From the NCBI RefSeq assembly GCF_900243745.1, contig NZ_LT984798.1, forward strand, positions 248,001 through 312,000: DNA of 64,000 nt. Reading direction: 5' to 3'. The translations under genes were made by a program, and so were the position numbers. The notes under the pieces were generated by a model. The model had not been told where the DNA came from. It was given only the letters and a program-made list of their open reading frames with translations, and made no database searches. Origin of the DNA: Desulfovibrio sp. G11. GTDB taxonomy: Bacteria; Desulfobacterota; Desulfovibrionia; Desulfovibrionales; Desulfovibrionaceae. Shown here in pieces: positions 43,230 through 51,374 of this stretch (its first letter is position 1; each line of letters begins with the position of its first letter).

Positions 43230-44549
43230 ATGAAAAAACTGCTTCTTCTCCTGGCTCTGGGGCTTTGGCTGGCTCTGGGAAGCGGAGCACAGGCCGCCAT
43301 GCGCGTGGATATTTACGGTCCGGGCCAGAACATCGTCAATCTGGCTCTGGCTGCTCCTCTCAAAGGCCCGCAGGTGCAGGCCACGGGCATGGGCGCGGAT
43401 CTGCAAAAAATTGTTCAGGAAAACCTGAGCTTTTTGCCTTTCATGCGCCTGACGGACCCCAAAGCTGTGCTTGGCGGCGTGGTGCTGGCCGGATATGAGC
43501 CGCCCACTCTGGACTTCAAGCGTTTTCAGCTTGCCGGTTCTGACATTGTGGTGACCACATTCTGGCCCGAGGGTGACAGTGGCACACGCCCTGTACAGAT
43601 TCGCGCATTTGAAACCAATACCGGTGGCCGCCTGTTCGGTAAGGAATACCCCAAGGTCAACGCCCGCGATCTGCCCGAAGTGGCGGACCGCTTCTGCGCC
43701 GACCTGCTTGAAGCCCTGACAGGCAACGGGGCCTTTTTCCGCTCCACCCTGGCCTTCATCAAAAAGAACGGCAAGATGGACTCCAACGTCTGGCTGGTCA
43801 AGCCTACCGGACGCGACCTGCGCCAGATAACCAATATGCCCGGCGAATCCATGTCGCCTGCATGGTCGCCGGATGGCCGCTTTGTGGTCTTTACCCAGAT
43901 AGACCCCAAATCGCATGCCCTTGGCGTGTGGGACCGCTCCACCGGCAAGGTGCAGCGCATCCGCTTTCCCGGCAACGTGGTCATAGGCCCTGCCTTTATG
44001 CCTGACAACAAGGTGGCAGTGGCCCTTTCCAACGGCAAGTACCCTGTCATTTTCCAGCTCAATCATGTGTTCCAGAAAGAACGGGTGCTTGAGCAGAACG
44101 ATTCCATCAACGTGTCGCCCACTTTTGACAGCACAGGCACCAAGATGGCCTTTACCTCATCCCGTCTGGGCGGCCCGCAGATATTCCTCAAGGATCTCGG
44201 CAGTGGGTCCGTTACCCGCGTGAGCAAAAACGGCACGTACAATTCCGAGGCCAACCTGTCCCCTGACGGCACGCTTGTGGTCTATAGCCGCATGACAGAA
44301 TACGGCCACCGCATTTTCGTGCAGGACATGCTCACCGGCACCGAACGCCAGATCAGCTTTGGTCCCGGCAGCGACGAACAACCCTCTTTCTGTGCGGACA
44401 GCTACTTTATCGCCTTCACCTCCTCGCGTGGAGGCGGCCGCGGCATCTACCTGACCACGCGGCATGGCGGCGACGCCAAAAGAGTGCCCACAGGCGGCGG
44501 AGACTCGTCTTTCCCCCGGTGGGGCATGCCCGGGCAGCAAAAGCAATAA
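43230..44549 (+). CDS. tolB: TolB
   Basis: A 439-residue periplasmic protein with a signal peptide (KKLLLLLALGLWLALGSGAQA). The N-terminal domain is followed by a beta-propeller with repeated S/A-P-x-(W/F)-S-x-DG motifs (MSPAWSPDGRFVVFT, VSPTFDSTGTKMAFTSSR, NLSPDGTLVVYSR, PSFCADSYFIAFTSSRGG). TolB links TolA to Pal. Length is normal. A bidirectional terminator follows and pal has its own promoter. Confidence 0.94.
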   Translation: MKKLLLLLALGLWLALGSGAQAAMRVDIYGPGQNIVNLALAAPLKGPQVQATGMGADLQKIVQENLSFLPFMRLTDPKAVLGGVVLAGYEPPTLDFKRFQLAGSDIVVTTFWPEGDSGTRPVQIRAFETNTGGRLFGKEYPKVNARDLPEVADRFCADLLEALTGNGAFFRSTLAFIKKNGKMDSNVWLVKPTGRDLRQITNMPGESMSPAWSPDGRFVVFTQIDPKSHALGVWDRSTGKVQRIRFPGNVVIGPAFMPDNKVAVALSNGKYPVIFQLNHVFQKERVLEQNDSINVSPTFDSTGTKMAFTSSRLGGPQIFLKDLGSGSVTRVSKNGTYNSEANLSPDGTLVVYSRMTEYGHRIFVQDMLTGTERQISFGPGSDEQPSFCADSYFIAFTSSRGGGRGIYLTTRHGGDAKRVPTGGGDSSFPRWGMPGQQKQ

Positions 44550-44577
44550 ATTCAGTGCATTAAGATTTAAAAAAATG

Positions 44578-44623
44578 TTTTTTACCCGGTTTGTTGCTTT
44601 TTTCGATCCAACCGGGTAAAAAA
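44578..44623. terminator. Terminator after tolB
   Basis: TTTTTTACCCGGTT (44578-44591) pairs with AACCGGGTAAAAAA (44610-44623), a long stem with A/T-rich outer flank. It separates tolB from pal. Confidence 0.75.
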
Positions 44624-44660
44624 TATTTTACGAAAGTGCGCCTAACCCCCCGCACACTCC

Positions 44661-44688
44661 TTGACAAAAATTACGGTGCGGATACCAT
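44661..44688 (+). promoter_or_regulatory. Promoter for pal
   Basis: A perfect TTGACA (44661-44666), a 16-base spacer and TACCAT (44683-44688) lie about 85 bases before pal and just after the tolB terminator. Confidence 0.65.
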
Positions 44689-44773
44689 CTGTAATGCAAG
44701 GGCAATGCGCCCTTACGTGTGCAGAAAGGAAAGGTATTAATTTCTTGGAGAATGAGCTGTTCAGGAGGACACA

Positions 44774-45241
44774 ATGAAACGCTACGCTCTTATTCTCGCT
44801 TTGGTCATGGCTCTGGCTGCCGGTTTTGGTTGTGCAAAGAAAACCACTGGCGAACCTGGCTATGATGATGGCATGACCCCTGAAATGCGCGCTGCCGTCC
44901 AGCAGATCACTGATGGCCGCGTGTACTTCGCCTTCGACAAATTCAACGTTGAAAACCAGTACAAAGAAATGCTGAAGCAGAAGGGCGACCTTCTGAAGCA
45001 GTACCCCGCCATCCGCGTTCGCATCGAAGGCAACTGTGACGATCGCGGCACCCAGGAATACAACCTCGCCCTTGGCGAGCGCCGCGCCCGCGCTGCGTAT
45101 GAGTACCTGGTCATGATGGGCGTGAACCCCAACCAGCTTGAAATGATCAGCTACGGCAAGGAAAACCCCGCCGTGCAGGGTAACAACGAAGCCGCCTGGG
45201 CCAAGAACCGCCGCGACGACTTCCGCGTTATCGCTCACTAG
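44774..45241 (+). CDS. pal: Peptidoglycan-associated lipoprotein Pal
   Basis: A 155-residue outer-membrane lipoprotein. Signal peptide (KRYALILALVMALAAGFG) with lipid Cys at residue 20. The OmpA-like peptidoglycan-binding domain is complete: VYFAFDKFNVENQYKEML, RIEGNCDDRGTQEYNLALGE and ERRARAAYEYL, with the Asp/Arg that grip diaminopimelate. It anchors the outer membrane to the wall. GGAGG precedes the ATG. It has its own promoter and terminator, so it can be expressed above the tol genes. Confidence 0.96.
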   Translation: MKRYALILALVMALAAGFGCAKKTTGEPGYDDGMTPEMRAAVQQITDGRVYFAFDKFNVENQYKEMLKQKGDLLKQYPAIRVRIEGNCDDRGTQEYNLALGERRARAAYEYLVMMGVNPNQLEMISYGKENPAVQGNNEAAWAKNRRDDFRVIAH

Positions 45242-45264
45242 ACCCCGGTCTTTGTGACGAATGC

Positions 45265-45292
45265 AAGGCCACCCGCAAGGGTGGCCTTTTCT
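45265..45292 (+). terminator. Terminator after pal
   Basis: A 10-bp stem AAGGCCACCC/GGGTGGCCTT with a GCAA loop and T-run, 24 bases after the pal stop. Confidence 0.92.
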
Positions 45293-45460
45293 GTTTCTCT
45301 GCGGCAATTGCGCCAACCTGCCACGCGCACCCTGCCTGCGGCAACGCATCTGCTCCGTGCGCGCGCCACATTTCTGCGTTCATGTGTTTTGTTCGCGCGG
45401 GCAGAGGCCTTGCGAAGGGTACTGGCTCAGGCTACACTGCGCCTAAGCGAGGATATTCTC

Positions 45461-46432
45461 ATGAAGATTGTCATTCTGGATGGCGGGGTGCTCAACCCCG
45501 GCGATGTTGATTGGGGGCCTGTCACCGCTTTGGGCGATGTAAGCATATATGACGAAACCAGCAAGGATCAGCTGGCCGAGCGCGCCAGGGGTGCGGATGT
45601 GCTCCTCACCAACAAAACCCCCCTGCTCAAGGAAGATCTGCCCGCCCTTGAAAGTGTGCGTATGGTAGGCGTACTGGCTACAGGATATAACATCATCGAT
45701 ACCGAAGCGCTGGCCCAGCGGGGCATACCCGTATGCAACGTGGTGGCTTACGGGGTAAGTGATGTGGCCCAGCATGCCATGGCCCTGTTGCTTGAATTGT
45801 GCCGTCACACCAGCTTGCATACCCAGAGCGTCAAAAACGGCGACTGGCAAAAATCAAAACAGTGGTGCTACTGGAAAGTGCCTCCGGTCTGCCTTGAAGG
45901 CATGACCATGGGACTTATTGGTTTTGGCTCCATTGGCCGCCGCATGGGCGAGCTGGCGCATGCCTTCGGCATGAATGTTCTTGCCCAATGCCGCACCCCA
46001 AAGAATCCACCCGCGTACAGCCCCTTTGCTTTCGCCACGCTGGAGCATCTTATCTGCGCTTCGGATGTCATTTCGCTGCACTGCCCCCTGACGAAAGAAA
46101 CGCAGCACATCATCAATGCCAAGACTCTGTCCAACATGCGCAAGGGTGCCATTCTGCTCAATACCTCCCGTGGTCCGCTGGTCGATGAAGCCGCCGCTGC
46201 TGCCGCCCTTAAAAGCGGCCAGTTGGGTGGACTCGGCACAGACGTACTCTCGGAGGAGCCGCCAAGCCCCGATAACCCCCTGCTCTCTGCCCCCAATACG
46301 CTCATCACCCCACATATTGCCTGGGCCACTACCAGGGCAAGGCAGAACATCATTGATCTCACGGCGGAAAATATCCGTCGCTGGCAGGCCGGCACACCCG
46401 TCAACGTAGTCAACGGGGTGAGCAGCGTCTAA
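45461..46432 (+). CDS. D-isomer 2-hydroxyacid dehydrogenase (glycerate dehydrogenase-like)
   Basis: A 323-residue NAD-dependent dehydrogenase. The start at 45461 follows GAGGAT and gives MKIVILDGG; the longer frame to 45254 covers the pal terminator and is discounted. The Rossmann motif is MGLIGFGSIGRRMGELAHAFG; catalytic Arg, Glu and His lie in NTSRGPLVDE, SEEPPSPDNPL and TPHIAWAT. The W-x-K-x-P region near residue 140 resembles HprA-type hydroxypyruvate/glycerate dehydrogenases. Substrate remains an inference. It overlaps nothing and is two bases before an amidohydrolase gene. Confidence 0.9.
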   Translation: MKIVILDGGVLNPGDVDWGPVTALGDVSIYDETSKDQLAERARGADVLLTNKTPLLKEDLPALESVRMVGVLATGYNIIDTEALAQRGIPVCNVVAYGVSDVAQHAMALLLELCRHTSLHTQSVKNGDWQKSKQWCYWKVPPVCLEGMTMGLIGFGSIGRRMGELAHAFGMNVLAQCRTPKNPPAYSPFAFATLEHLICASDVISLHCPLTKETQHIINAKTLSNMRKGAILLNTSRGPLVDEAAAAAALKSGQLGGLGTDVLSEEPPSPDNPLLSAPNTLITPHIAWATTRARQNIIDLTAENIRRWQAGTPVNVVNGVSSV

Positions 46433-46434
46433 TC

Positions 46435-47277
46435 ATGCATATTGACATCCACACCCACGCCTTTCATCCCAAGATTGCGCACAAGGCGGTGGAACATCTG
46501 AACGGGCACTACGCCGTTGCCTGTGCGGGCAACGGCACCATAACCAACCTGCTGGAAAATGAGCGCAGGGCCGGTATCGACATGTGCGTGGTATTGTGCG
46601 CGGCCACTGCTCCCGCGCAAGTCATTCCGGCCAACAATTACGCCATCCGCCTGCAACGGGCACATCCGGACAGTGTGATTGCCTTCGGCACCATACACCC
46701 CGGCTACGCCCAGTGGGAGGCCGAGCTTGACCGCATGGAGGCCGCAGGCATACGCGGCATCAAGCTGCATCCGGACTTCCAGGGCTTCTGGCTCAGCGAC
46801 CCGCGCCTTTTGCCTATCTTTGAGGCTGCGCAAGGACGCTTTATTTTTGAAATGCACATTGGGGACAAAATTTCTCCAGAAAAAAACCCCTCCTGCCCTT
46901 ACAAGCTGGCTGCCATTCTGGACGCCTTTCCACGCCTTCAGGTCATAGCCGCGCACTTTGGCGGCTACCGCATGTGGGCGCATGCGCTCAAGGCTTTCGC
47001 CGGCAAGGAGCGCCCCAACCTGTGGTTTGACAGCTCAAGCACCACGCCGTTTGCCACACCCATGCTTGTAAAAACCTTGCTGGCCGCCTACCCCGCTGAC
47101 AGGATACTTTTCGGCACGGACTGGCCGCTGTATGATCCCCTGGATGAAAAACACAGGCTTCAGGAAAAAGGCGGCCTGAGCGATAGCATGCTGGAACGGC
47201 TCATGAGCAACGCCGCAACCATACCGGGCCTGCTGCCCCCGCAAACCGGACAGGCGGAACAAGCCATCAGGCATTGA
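46435..47277 (+). CDS. Amidohydrolase-family metal-dependent hydrolase
   Basis: A 280-residue TIM-barrel protein of the amidohydrolase_2 type. Metal-ligand motifs: H-x-H in MHIDIHTHAFHP at the N-terminus, IKLHPDFQGF, VIAAHFGGYRMW and the late Asp in LFGTDWPLYDP. Family members include decarboxylases and lactonases such as ACMSD; the substrate here is unknown. It follows the hydroxyacid dehydrogenase by two bases, so they may act on related small acids. Confidence 0.85.
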   Translation: MHIDIHTHAFHPKIAHKAVEHLNGHYAVACAGNGTITNLLENERRAGIDMCVVLCAATAPAQVIPANNYAIRLQRAHPDSVIAFGTIHPGYAQWEAELDRMEAAGIRGIKLHPDFQGFWLSDPRLLPIFEAAQGRFIFEMHIGDKISPEKNPSCPYKLAAILDAFPRLQVIAAHFGGYRMWAHALKAFAGKERPNLWFDSSSTTPFATPMLVKTLLAAYPADRILFGTDWPLYDPLDEKHRLQEKGGLSDSMLERLMSNAATIPGLLPPQTGQAEQAIRH

Positions 47278-47308
47278 CAGCCGCCCTCTTTCCAAGTAAA
47301 GCATTTGC

Positions 47309-47391
47309 CAAGCCGGACGGCGGCAGCACTGCCAACTCCGTCAGGTCCGAAAGGAAGCAGCGGCAACAGAAGTTGCCGGGTGTCCGGCCCA
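47309..47391 (+). ncRNA. ffs: Small SRP RNA (4.5S type)
   Basis: The conserved SRP helix 8 apex is present: TCAGGTCCGAAAGGAAGCAGC (47341-47361, 21 bases, key core GGTCC-GAAA-GGAAGCAG). Outer stem GCCGGAC (47312-47318) pairs with GTCCGGC (47382-47388), and GGCGGCA/TTGCCG arms lie between. The apical loop is GAAA rather than the E. coli GGAA. It binds Ffh for co-translational membrane targeting. A terminator follows at once. Confidence 0.92.
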
Positions 47392-47392
47392 C

Positions 47393-47425
47393 AAAAACCG
47401 CAATGGAATCCCCGTTGCGGTTTTT
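47393..47425 (+). terminator. Terminator of SRP RNA
   Basis: AAAAACCGCAA (47393-47403) pairs with TTGCGGTTTTT (47415-47425), giving stem plus U-tract. Confidence 0.9.
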
Positions 47426-47845
47426 GCGTTTACGCGGCTTCTCGCTCAGGGCCTGCCCCCTGACCTGTGCAGCGCCCCGCGTCATCATTTACCCCATGCA
47501 TCATTAGAGCAATTAACGCTTCAAATGATTGCTTAACGGTCGGCAAAGCCGCCCTGCAATCATTTGGCGACAATGATCTGGAGACAGATCCATGTAGAGC
47601 ATGTCAAGTGTGAAATGCTCTCTACATGGTGCTGCAAACCTTCACAGCACTGTAAGCATAAAAAGAGCGGCGTGCCGTAAAAGCGCGCCGCTCTTTCAGT
47701 ACACCCCAGTCTGCGGGGCCTTTTCAGATTTTCCTTGAGATGTTGCGCCTTCTGGCCGACAGCCATGCGGCCAGCAGGGCGCATGCCCAAACCCGACGCA
47801 CAGGGCGGCGGCCCCGGAAACACGCTTCTTACGGCTTGCCTGCCC
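47426..47845. repeat. Intergenic region with inverted repeats
   Basis: About 420 bases without a gene. It holds CAAATGATTGC/GCAATCATTTG (47522-47532 with 47556-47566, perfect 11 bp), then ATGTAGAGCAT...ATGCTCT-CTACAT at about 47592-47627, and the GntR terminator at 47659-47696. The first two share the look of an AGAGCA-TTCAAATG core and could be a dispersed palindromic element or a regulatory pair. Confidence 0.5.
47659..47696 (-). terminator. Terminator downstream of the GntR gene
   Basis: AAAGAGCGGCG (47662-47672) with CGCCGCTCTTT (47686-47696). On the minus strand the stem runs into five U. It lies 150 bases after the GntR stop. Confidence 0.75.
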
Positions 47846-48631
47846 TTACATCTTGCCCGGCTTTTTTTCCGTGCCTGACATGACATCCACCTGATAAATA
47901 CCGCGCATCTCTTCCAGATGCGCCCGCATGGCTTCTTCCGCAGCATCGGCATCACGCTTTTTCAGGGCTTCAAAAATGCGCACATGAGCTTCATAGGCCA
48001 GTTCGCTCTGCTGCCGTACCTGCATGGAGGCGTACAGGGGAGTAATCAACCAGCCTGCAAAGCCGTCGGAAACAATATCCAGAAAATTGTTCCCGACACA
48101 GTTCACAAGGTAACGGTGAAACTCGATGTCAGCCTCGGCAAATTCCCGTATGGCCGAATCGTCCAGCAAACCGCGCTGTTTTTGCAGTATGCGCTCAAGC
48201 TCGACCATCTGTTCATCCGTCATATGGCGCGCCATACGCCGGGCCACGGCCGTCTCGAAGAACTGCCGCAGTTCGTGCATCTGCCGCCAGCCGTCATGAG
48301 TGCTCGAGTATATTTCCATGGTGGCGCGCATTTCGCGCAACAGCGGGTTGAGTGTAAGCCTGCAAACCCGCGCCCGCATACCGGGCGAAACTTCTATAAG
48401 TCCCATACGCGCCAGCGCCGACAAGGCCTCACGCACAGCCGGACGGCCGACACCAAATTCTTCCATAAGCTCGCGCTCGGACGGCAGTTTCTGCCCTACC
48501 TGGTATACGCCGGACTGTATATCTTCCAACAGACAGGACAGCACCTCAACATGCACACGCGGACGCTGTATGCTGCGCCGTCTGCCTTGCAGCCTTTCAG
48601 TGCTGCTGTTGTTCGTATTTACGGTAGTCAT
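47846..48631 (-). CDS. GntR/FadR-family regulator, NanR-like
   Basis: A 261-residue transcription factor. Residues about 28-90 form the winged helix (QKLPSERELMEEFGVGRPAV, REALSALARMGLIEV), and 115-245 the all-helical FCD ligand domain with metal-type residues (Asp in EADIEFHRYLV, His near AYEAHVRIFEAL). The HTH and the following SPGMRARVCRL resemble E. coli NanR more than LldR, but no sialic-acid genes are nearby. A palindrome ATACGTAT in its upstream region is a possible operator. The target is unknown. Confidence 0.85.
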   Translation of the reverse strand: MTTVNTNNSSTERLQGRRRSIQRPRVHVEVLSCLLEDIQSGVYQVGQKLPSERELMEEFGVGRPAVREALSALARMGLIEVSPGMRARVCRLTLNPLLREMRATMEIYSSTHDGWRQMHELRQFFETAVARRMARHMTDEQMVELERILQKQRGLLDDSAIREFAEADIEFHRYLVNCVGNNFLDIVSDGFAGWLITPLYASMQVRQQSELAYEAHVRIFEALKKRDADAAEEAMRAHLEEMRGIYQVDVMSGTEKKPGKM

Positions 48632-49990
48632 GATATTCTATTATCTCCTTGCATCGCAGTGCAACCGACCGGTAGTTTTGCCGGGGTATTATATACGTAT
48701 CAACACAATATCCATGCGTGTATTTGACGCCGGAACTTCGCGCAAACCAGACACGCAGGCCGACGACAAAAACATTGTTTGCAAAACAATATCATATTGA
48801 AAGCCTGAGAATTATACGCATGGCCGGAAACGGCAGCCAGGGTTGCCCCTGTGAAAAGCATTTCGCATCTTTTTGCAGATACGTCCCTGCCTTCAACAGT
48901 CATCCAGCCGAAAACGCCGTTTCACCGGATACGCCCATTCTGGCTGTGCTGCAGGCTGGCGAGCCTGCGCCCGGCTGTTTGCGCGGTTCTTGCTGGACCA
49001 CTGGCATGACTGTTTGCCTGCAAAAACAGTATGTTCAAGGCTGCTGAACGTCTGTTTCGACATATGGCCGCACGGATAATTTACGTTTGCGCAAGTACGT
49101 CAGATGTTTGCTCACGCAGCCGCCAGCGCTGTATCAACGCGGAGCTGTTCTAATTGAGCAATCAATCAGCGTCAAAAAACAACAAAGATATTCCCACGCA
49201 CAGCTTCATGTGCTGCGCTACGGCAGGGTGCGGCCCTTGCCGCGTGGAATCTTGTTACATGATAGTTGCTCAAAAAATACATTTTGACAAGCTAAAAAGG
49301 ATACCACTTGGGTGGGGAGGAAAAACCGCAGTTTTTATGGTCAGTTGCCTAATATTTTCAATAAAAAACAGCCCATTACGTGCCGGGCGCCGAAAATCGG
49401 AAAGAATGCGCCACATGGTCTGTCTGCCGGGTTTGCGGGCCGCATGCTGCATGTGCCATGAGCACGTGTAGCATGTCTATGCTGGAGCAGTTTGACATTG
49501 AAATCATAGTGAACGGCTGCGTGGCTTTTCCTGCGCAAACATCTCCGCCTGGCCTGGCACCTCGCCCTTTACTTCACGCCGGCACAGCAACGGAATACCT
49601 CGGCAGCCTGACAATCAGCAGCAAAAAGTCCTCATCAGCCCGTTGCTGTGCACGAGCCTCAGGCATAACCAGGGGCGCTTCGAGGGTAACAATTTCAAGG
49701 GGAGATTTGATAAAAAACGTGCAGCCAAGGGGCTTGACGGCAGCTCCGGAAGGCGCACCAGATCCCGTCCCGACGTCATGACAGCGCAGACGCCGGGACG
49801 AGAAAAACCGGAACAATGCTGGTTTGCGGCGATTGAAGCCTGCACGCCCGCACTCCCGGCACAGGGAATAACGCAACCTCAACCAGCATGTGGAAAAACA
49901 ATAAAAACAAGCAGATTGCCTGTTTACACGGCTGCCGCCGCAGCATGCATCCTGATCAGGACTGAGGACGCATGCCCCAAAACAAGCTGT
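48632..49990. other. 1.36-kb gene-poor region
   Basis: G+C is lower than in neighbouring genes. No frame has both a ribosome site and a family signature. A minus-strand frame ending at 49574 has a protein-like C-terminus (AAVKPLGCTFFIKSPLEIV; LLLIVRLPRYSV) but an implausible N-terminus, and could be the remnant of a lost gene. A palindrome ATACGTAT (48693-48700) lies 60 bases before the GntR gene. Confidence 0.5.
48693..48700. promoter_or_regulatory. Possible GntR operator
   Basis: An 8-bp palindrome ATACGTAT inside GTATTATATACGTATC, 62 bases upstream of the GntR start codon, in the expected position for autoregulation. Short and unproven. Confidence 0.3.
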
Positions 49991-51370
49991 CTAGTGCCCG
50001 GTTATGGCGTATTTTTTCAACTTGTATTGCAGCAGGCTTTTTGAAATTCCCAAATATTCTGCCGCCTTAACCTGAACAAGGTCAGCACGTACCAGCGCAC
50101 GGCGGATAAGCGCGGCCTCAATTTTTTCCAGCGTATCGGCCAGGTCAAGCTGTACGGGCAGAAGGTCCACAGCACTTTTGAACTGCGACTCTTCATCGCG
50201 AATCTCTGCGGGCAGATTATCAACATTGATGACAGTACCGGGTACCAATACCAGACAGCTTTCAACCACATTTTCAAGCTGACGGATATTGCCAGGCCAC
50301 TCATAGCCCGTTAGGTAGTTGAGAGCCTCGGTGCTGAAGGTTTTTGCAGGCATCGTATTGTCTGTGCAGACTTTATCTACAAAGTGAGCCACAAGCAGCG
50401 GGATGTCTTCCCGGCGTTCGCGCAGAGGCGGCAGGGGAATCTGCACCACATTGAGCCGGTAATAGAGGTCATCACGAAACGTGCCCTTTTCCACCATGGC
50501 GGCAAGGTCTTTATTGGTGGCGGCCACCACGCGGATGTCCACCTCGATCTCCTCTCCTCCGCCAACGCGCTCAAAGCGCCGCTCCTGAAGCACCCGCAGC
50601 AGCTTGACCTGAAGGTCCGGCGTCAGTTCGGCGATTTCATCAAGAAAAAGCGTGCCGCCGTCGGCCTGCTCAAAACGCCCCCGACGCATGGCAACTGCCC
50701 CGGTAAAAGATCCTTTTTCATGCCCGAAAAGCTCGCTTTCAAGCACGCCGGGATTGAGCGCCATACAGTTGACCGAAACAAAAGGATTGTCTTTACGCGG
50801 GCTTGTATAGTGGATGGCGCGGGCAATCAGCTCTTTGCCCGTACCCGACTCACCTGTGATGAGCACGGTTGACCGGCTGGGGGCGGCGCGCTCGACCATG
50901 ATAAGCACATCACGTATGGCGCGGCTGCGCCCCACAATCTTGTGGACGCCATAGCGATCTTCCATCACTTCCTGCAACAGTCGGTATTGCCGGTGCGCGC
51001 GGGCAAGTTCCACCGCGTTGTGAATGGAAAGCAGCAGTTCATCATTGGAAAACGGCTTGGTAATGTAGTCGAAAGCGCCATACTTCATAAGCTCCACAGC
51101 GCTTTCAATGGAGCCGAATGCCGTCATGATAAGCACGGGAATATACGGCCAGCTTTTCTTGACCCGTTCCAGCACCTGGCGCCCTGTTACCTTGGGCATC
51201 TTCATGTCCGTGACCACCACGTCCACTTCGCTTTCATCCAGAAAGGCCAGTGCCGTTTCTGGATCGCTGATGGCGGTAACGGTGTACCCTTCATCTTCCA
51301 GCAGGGTCTGCAGAACAAGAAGGTAGTTTTTTTCGTCGTCAATAATCAGAATATGCGCTTTTTCACTCAT
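49991..51370 (-). CDS. Sigma-54-dependent response regulator (NtrC family)
   Basis: A 459-residue activator. Receiver domain at the N-terminus with phospho-acceptor D55 (VVVTDMKMPK). AAA+ domain: Walker A GESGTGKE, the sigma-54 contact loop as GSFTGA (Phe-variant spacing kept; the usual GAFTGA has Ala for Ser), Walker B GGTLFLDEIAEL, and arginine-finger region. C-terminal Fis-type HTH (VQVKAAEYLGISKSLLQYKL). The start at 51370 follows an AGGA. It is four bases downstream of its histidine kinase gene and should be its partner. Confidence 0.93.
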   Translation of the reverse strand: MSEKAHILIIDDEKNYLLVLQTLLEDEGYTVTAISDPETALAFLDESEVDVVVTDMKMPKVTGRQVLERVKKSWPYIPVLIMTAFGSIESAVELMKYGAFDYITKPFSNDELLLSIHNAVELARAHRQYRLLQEVMEDRYGVHKIVGRSRAIRDVLIMVERAAPSRSTVLITGESGTGKELIARAIHYTSPRKDNPFVSVNCMALNPGVLESELFGHEKGSFTGAVAMRRGRFEQADGGTLFLDEIAELTPDLQVKLLRVLQERRFERVGGGEEIEVDIRVVAATNKDLAAMVEKGTFRDDLYYRLNVVQIPLPPLRERREDIPLLVAHFVDKVCTDNTMPAKTFSTEALNYLTGYEWPGNIRQLENVVESCLVLVPGTVINVDNLPAEIRDEESQFKSAVDLLPVQLDLADTLEKIEAALIRRALVRADLVQVKAAEYLGISKSLLQYKLKKYAITGH

Positions 51371-51374
51371 GAGA

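Noticed and set aside
42075..44066. 663-codon open frame on the minus strand opposite the TonB-C protein and tolB
   Set aside because: It is a shadow: both plus-strand genes have signal peptides, ribosome sites and family motifs, while this frame has none.
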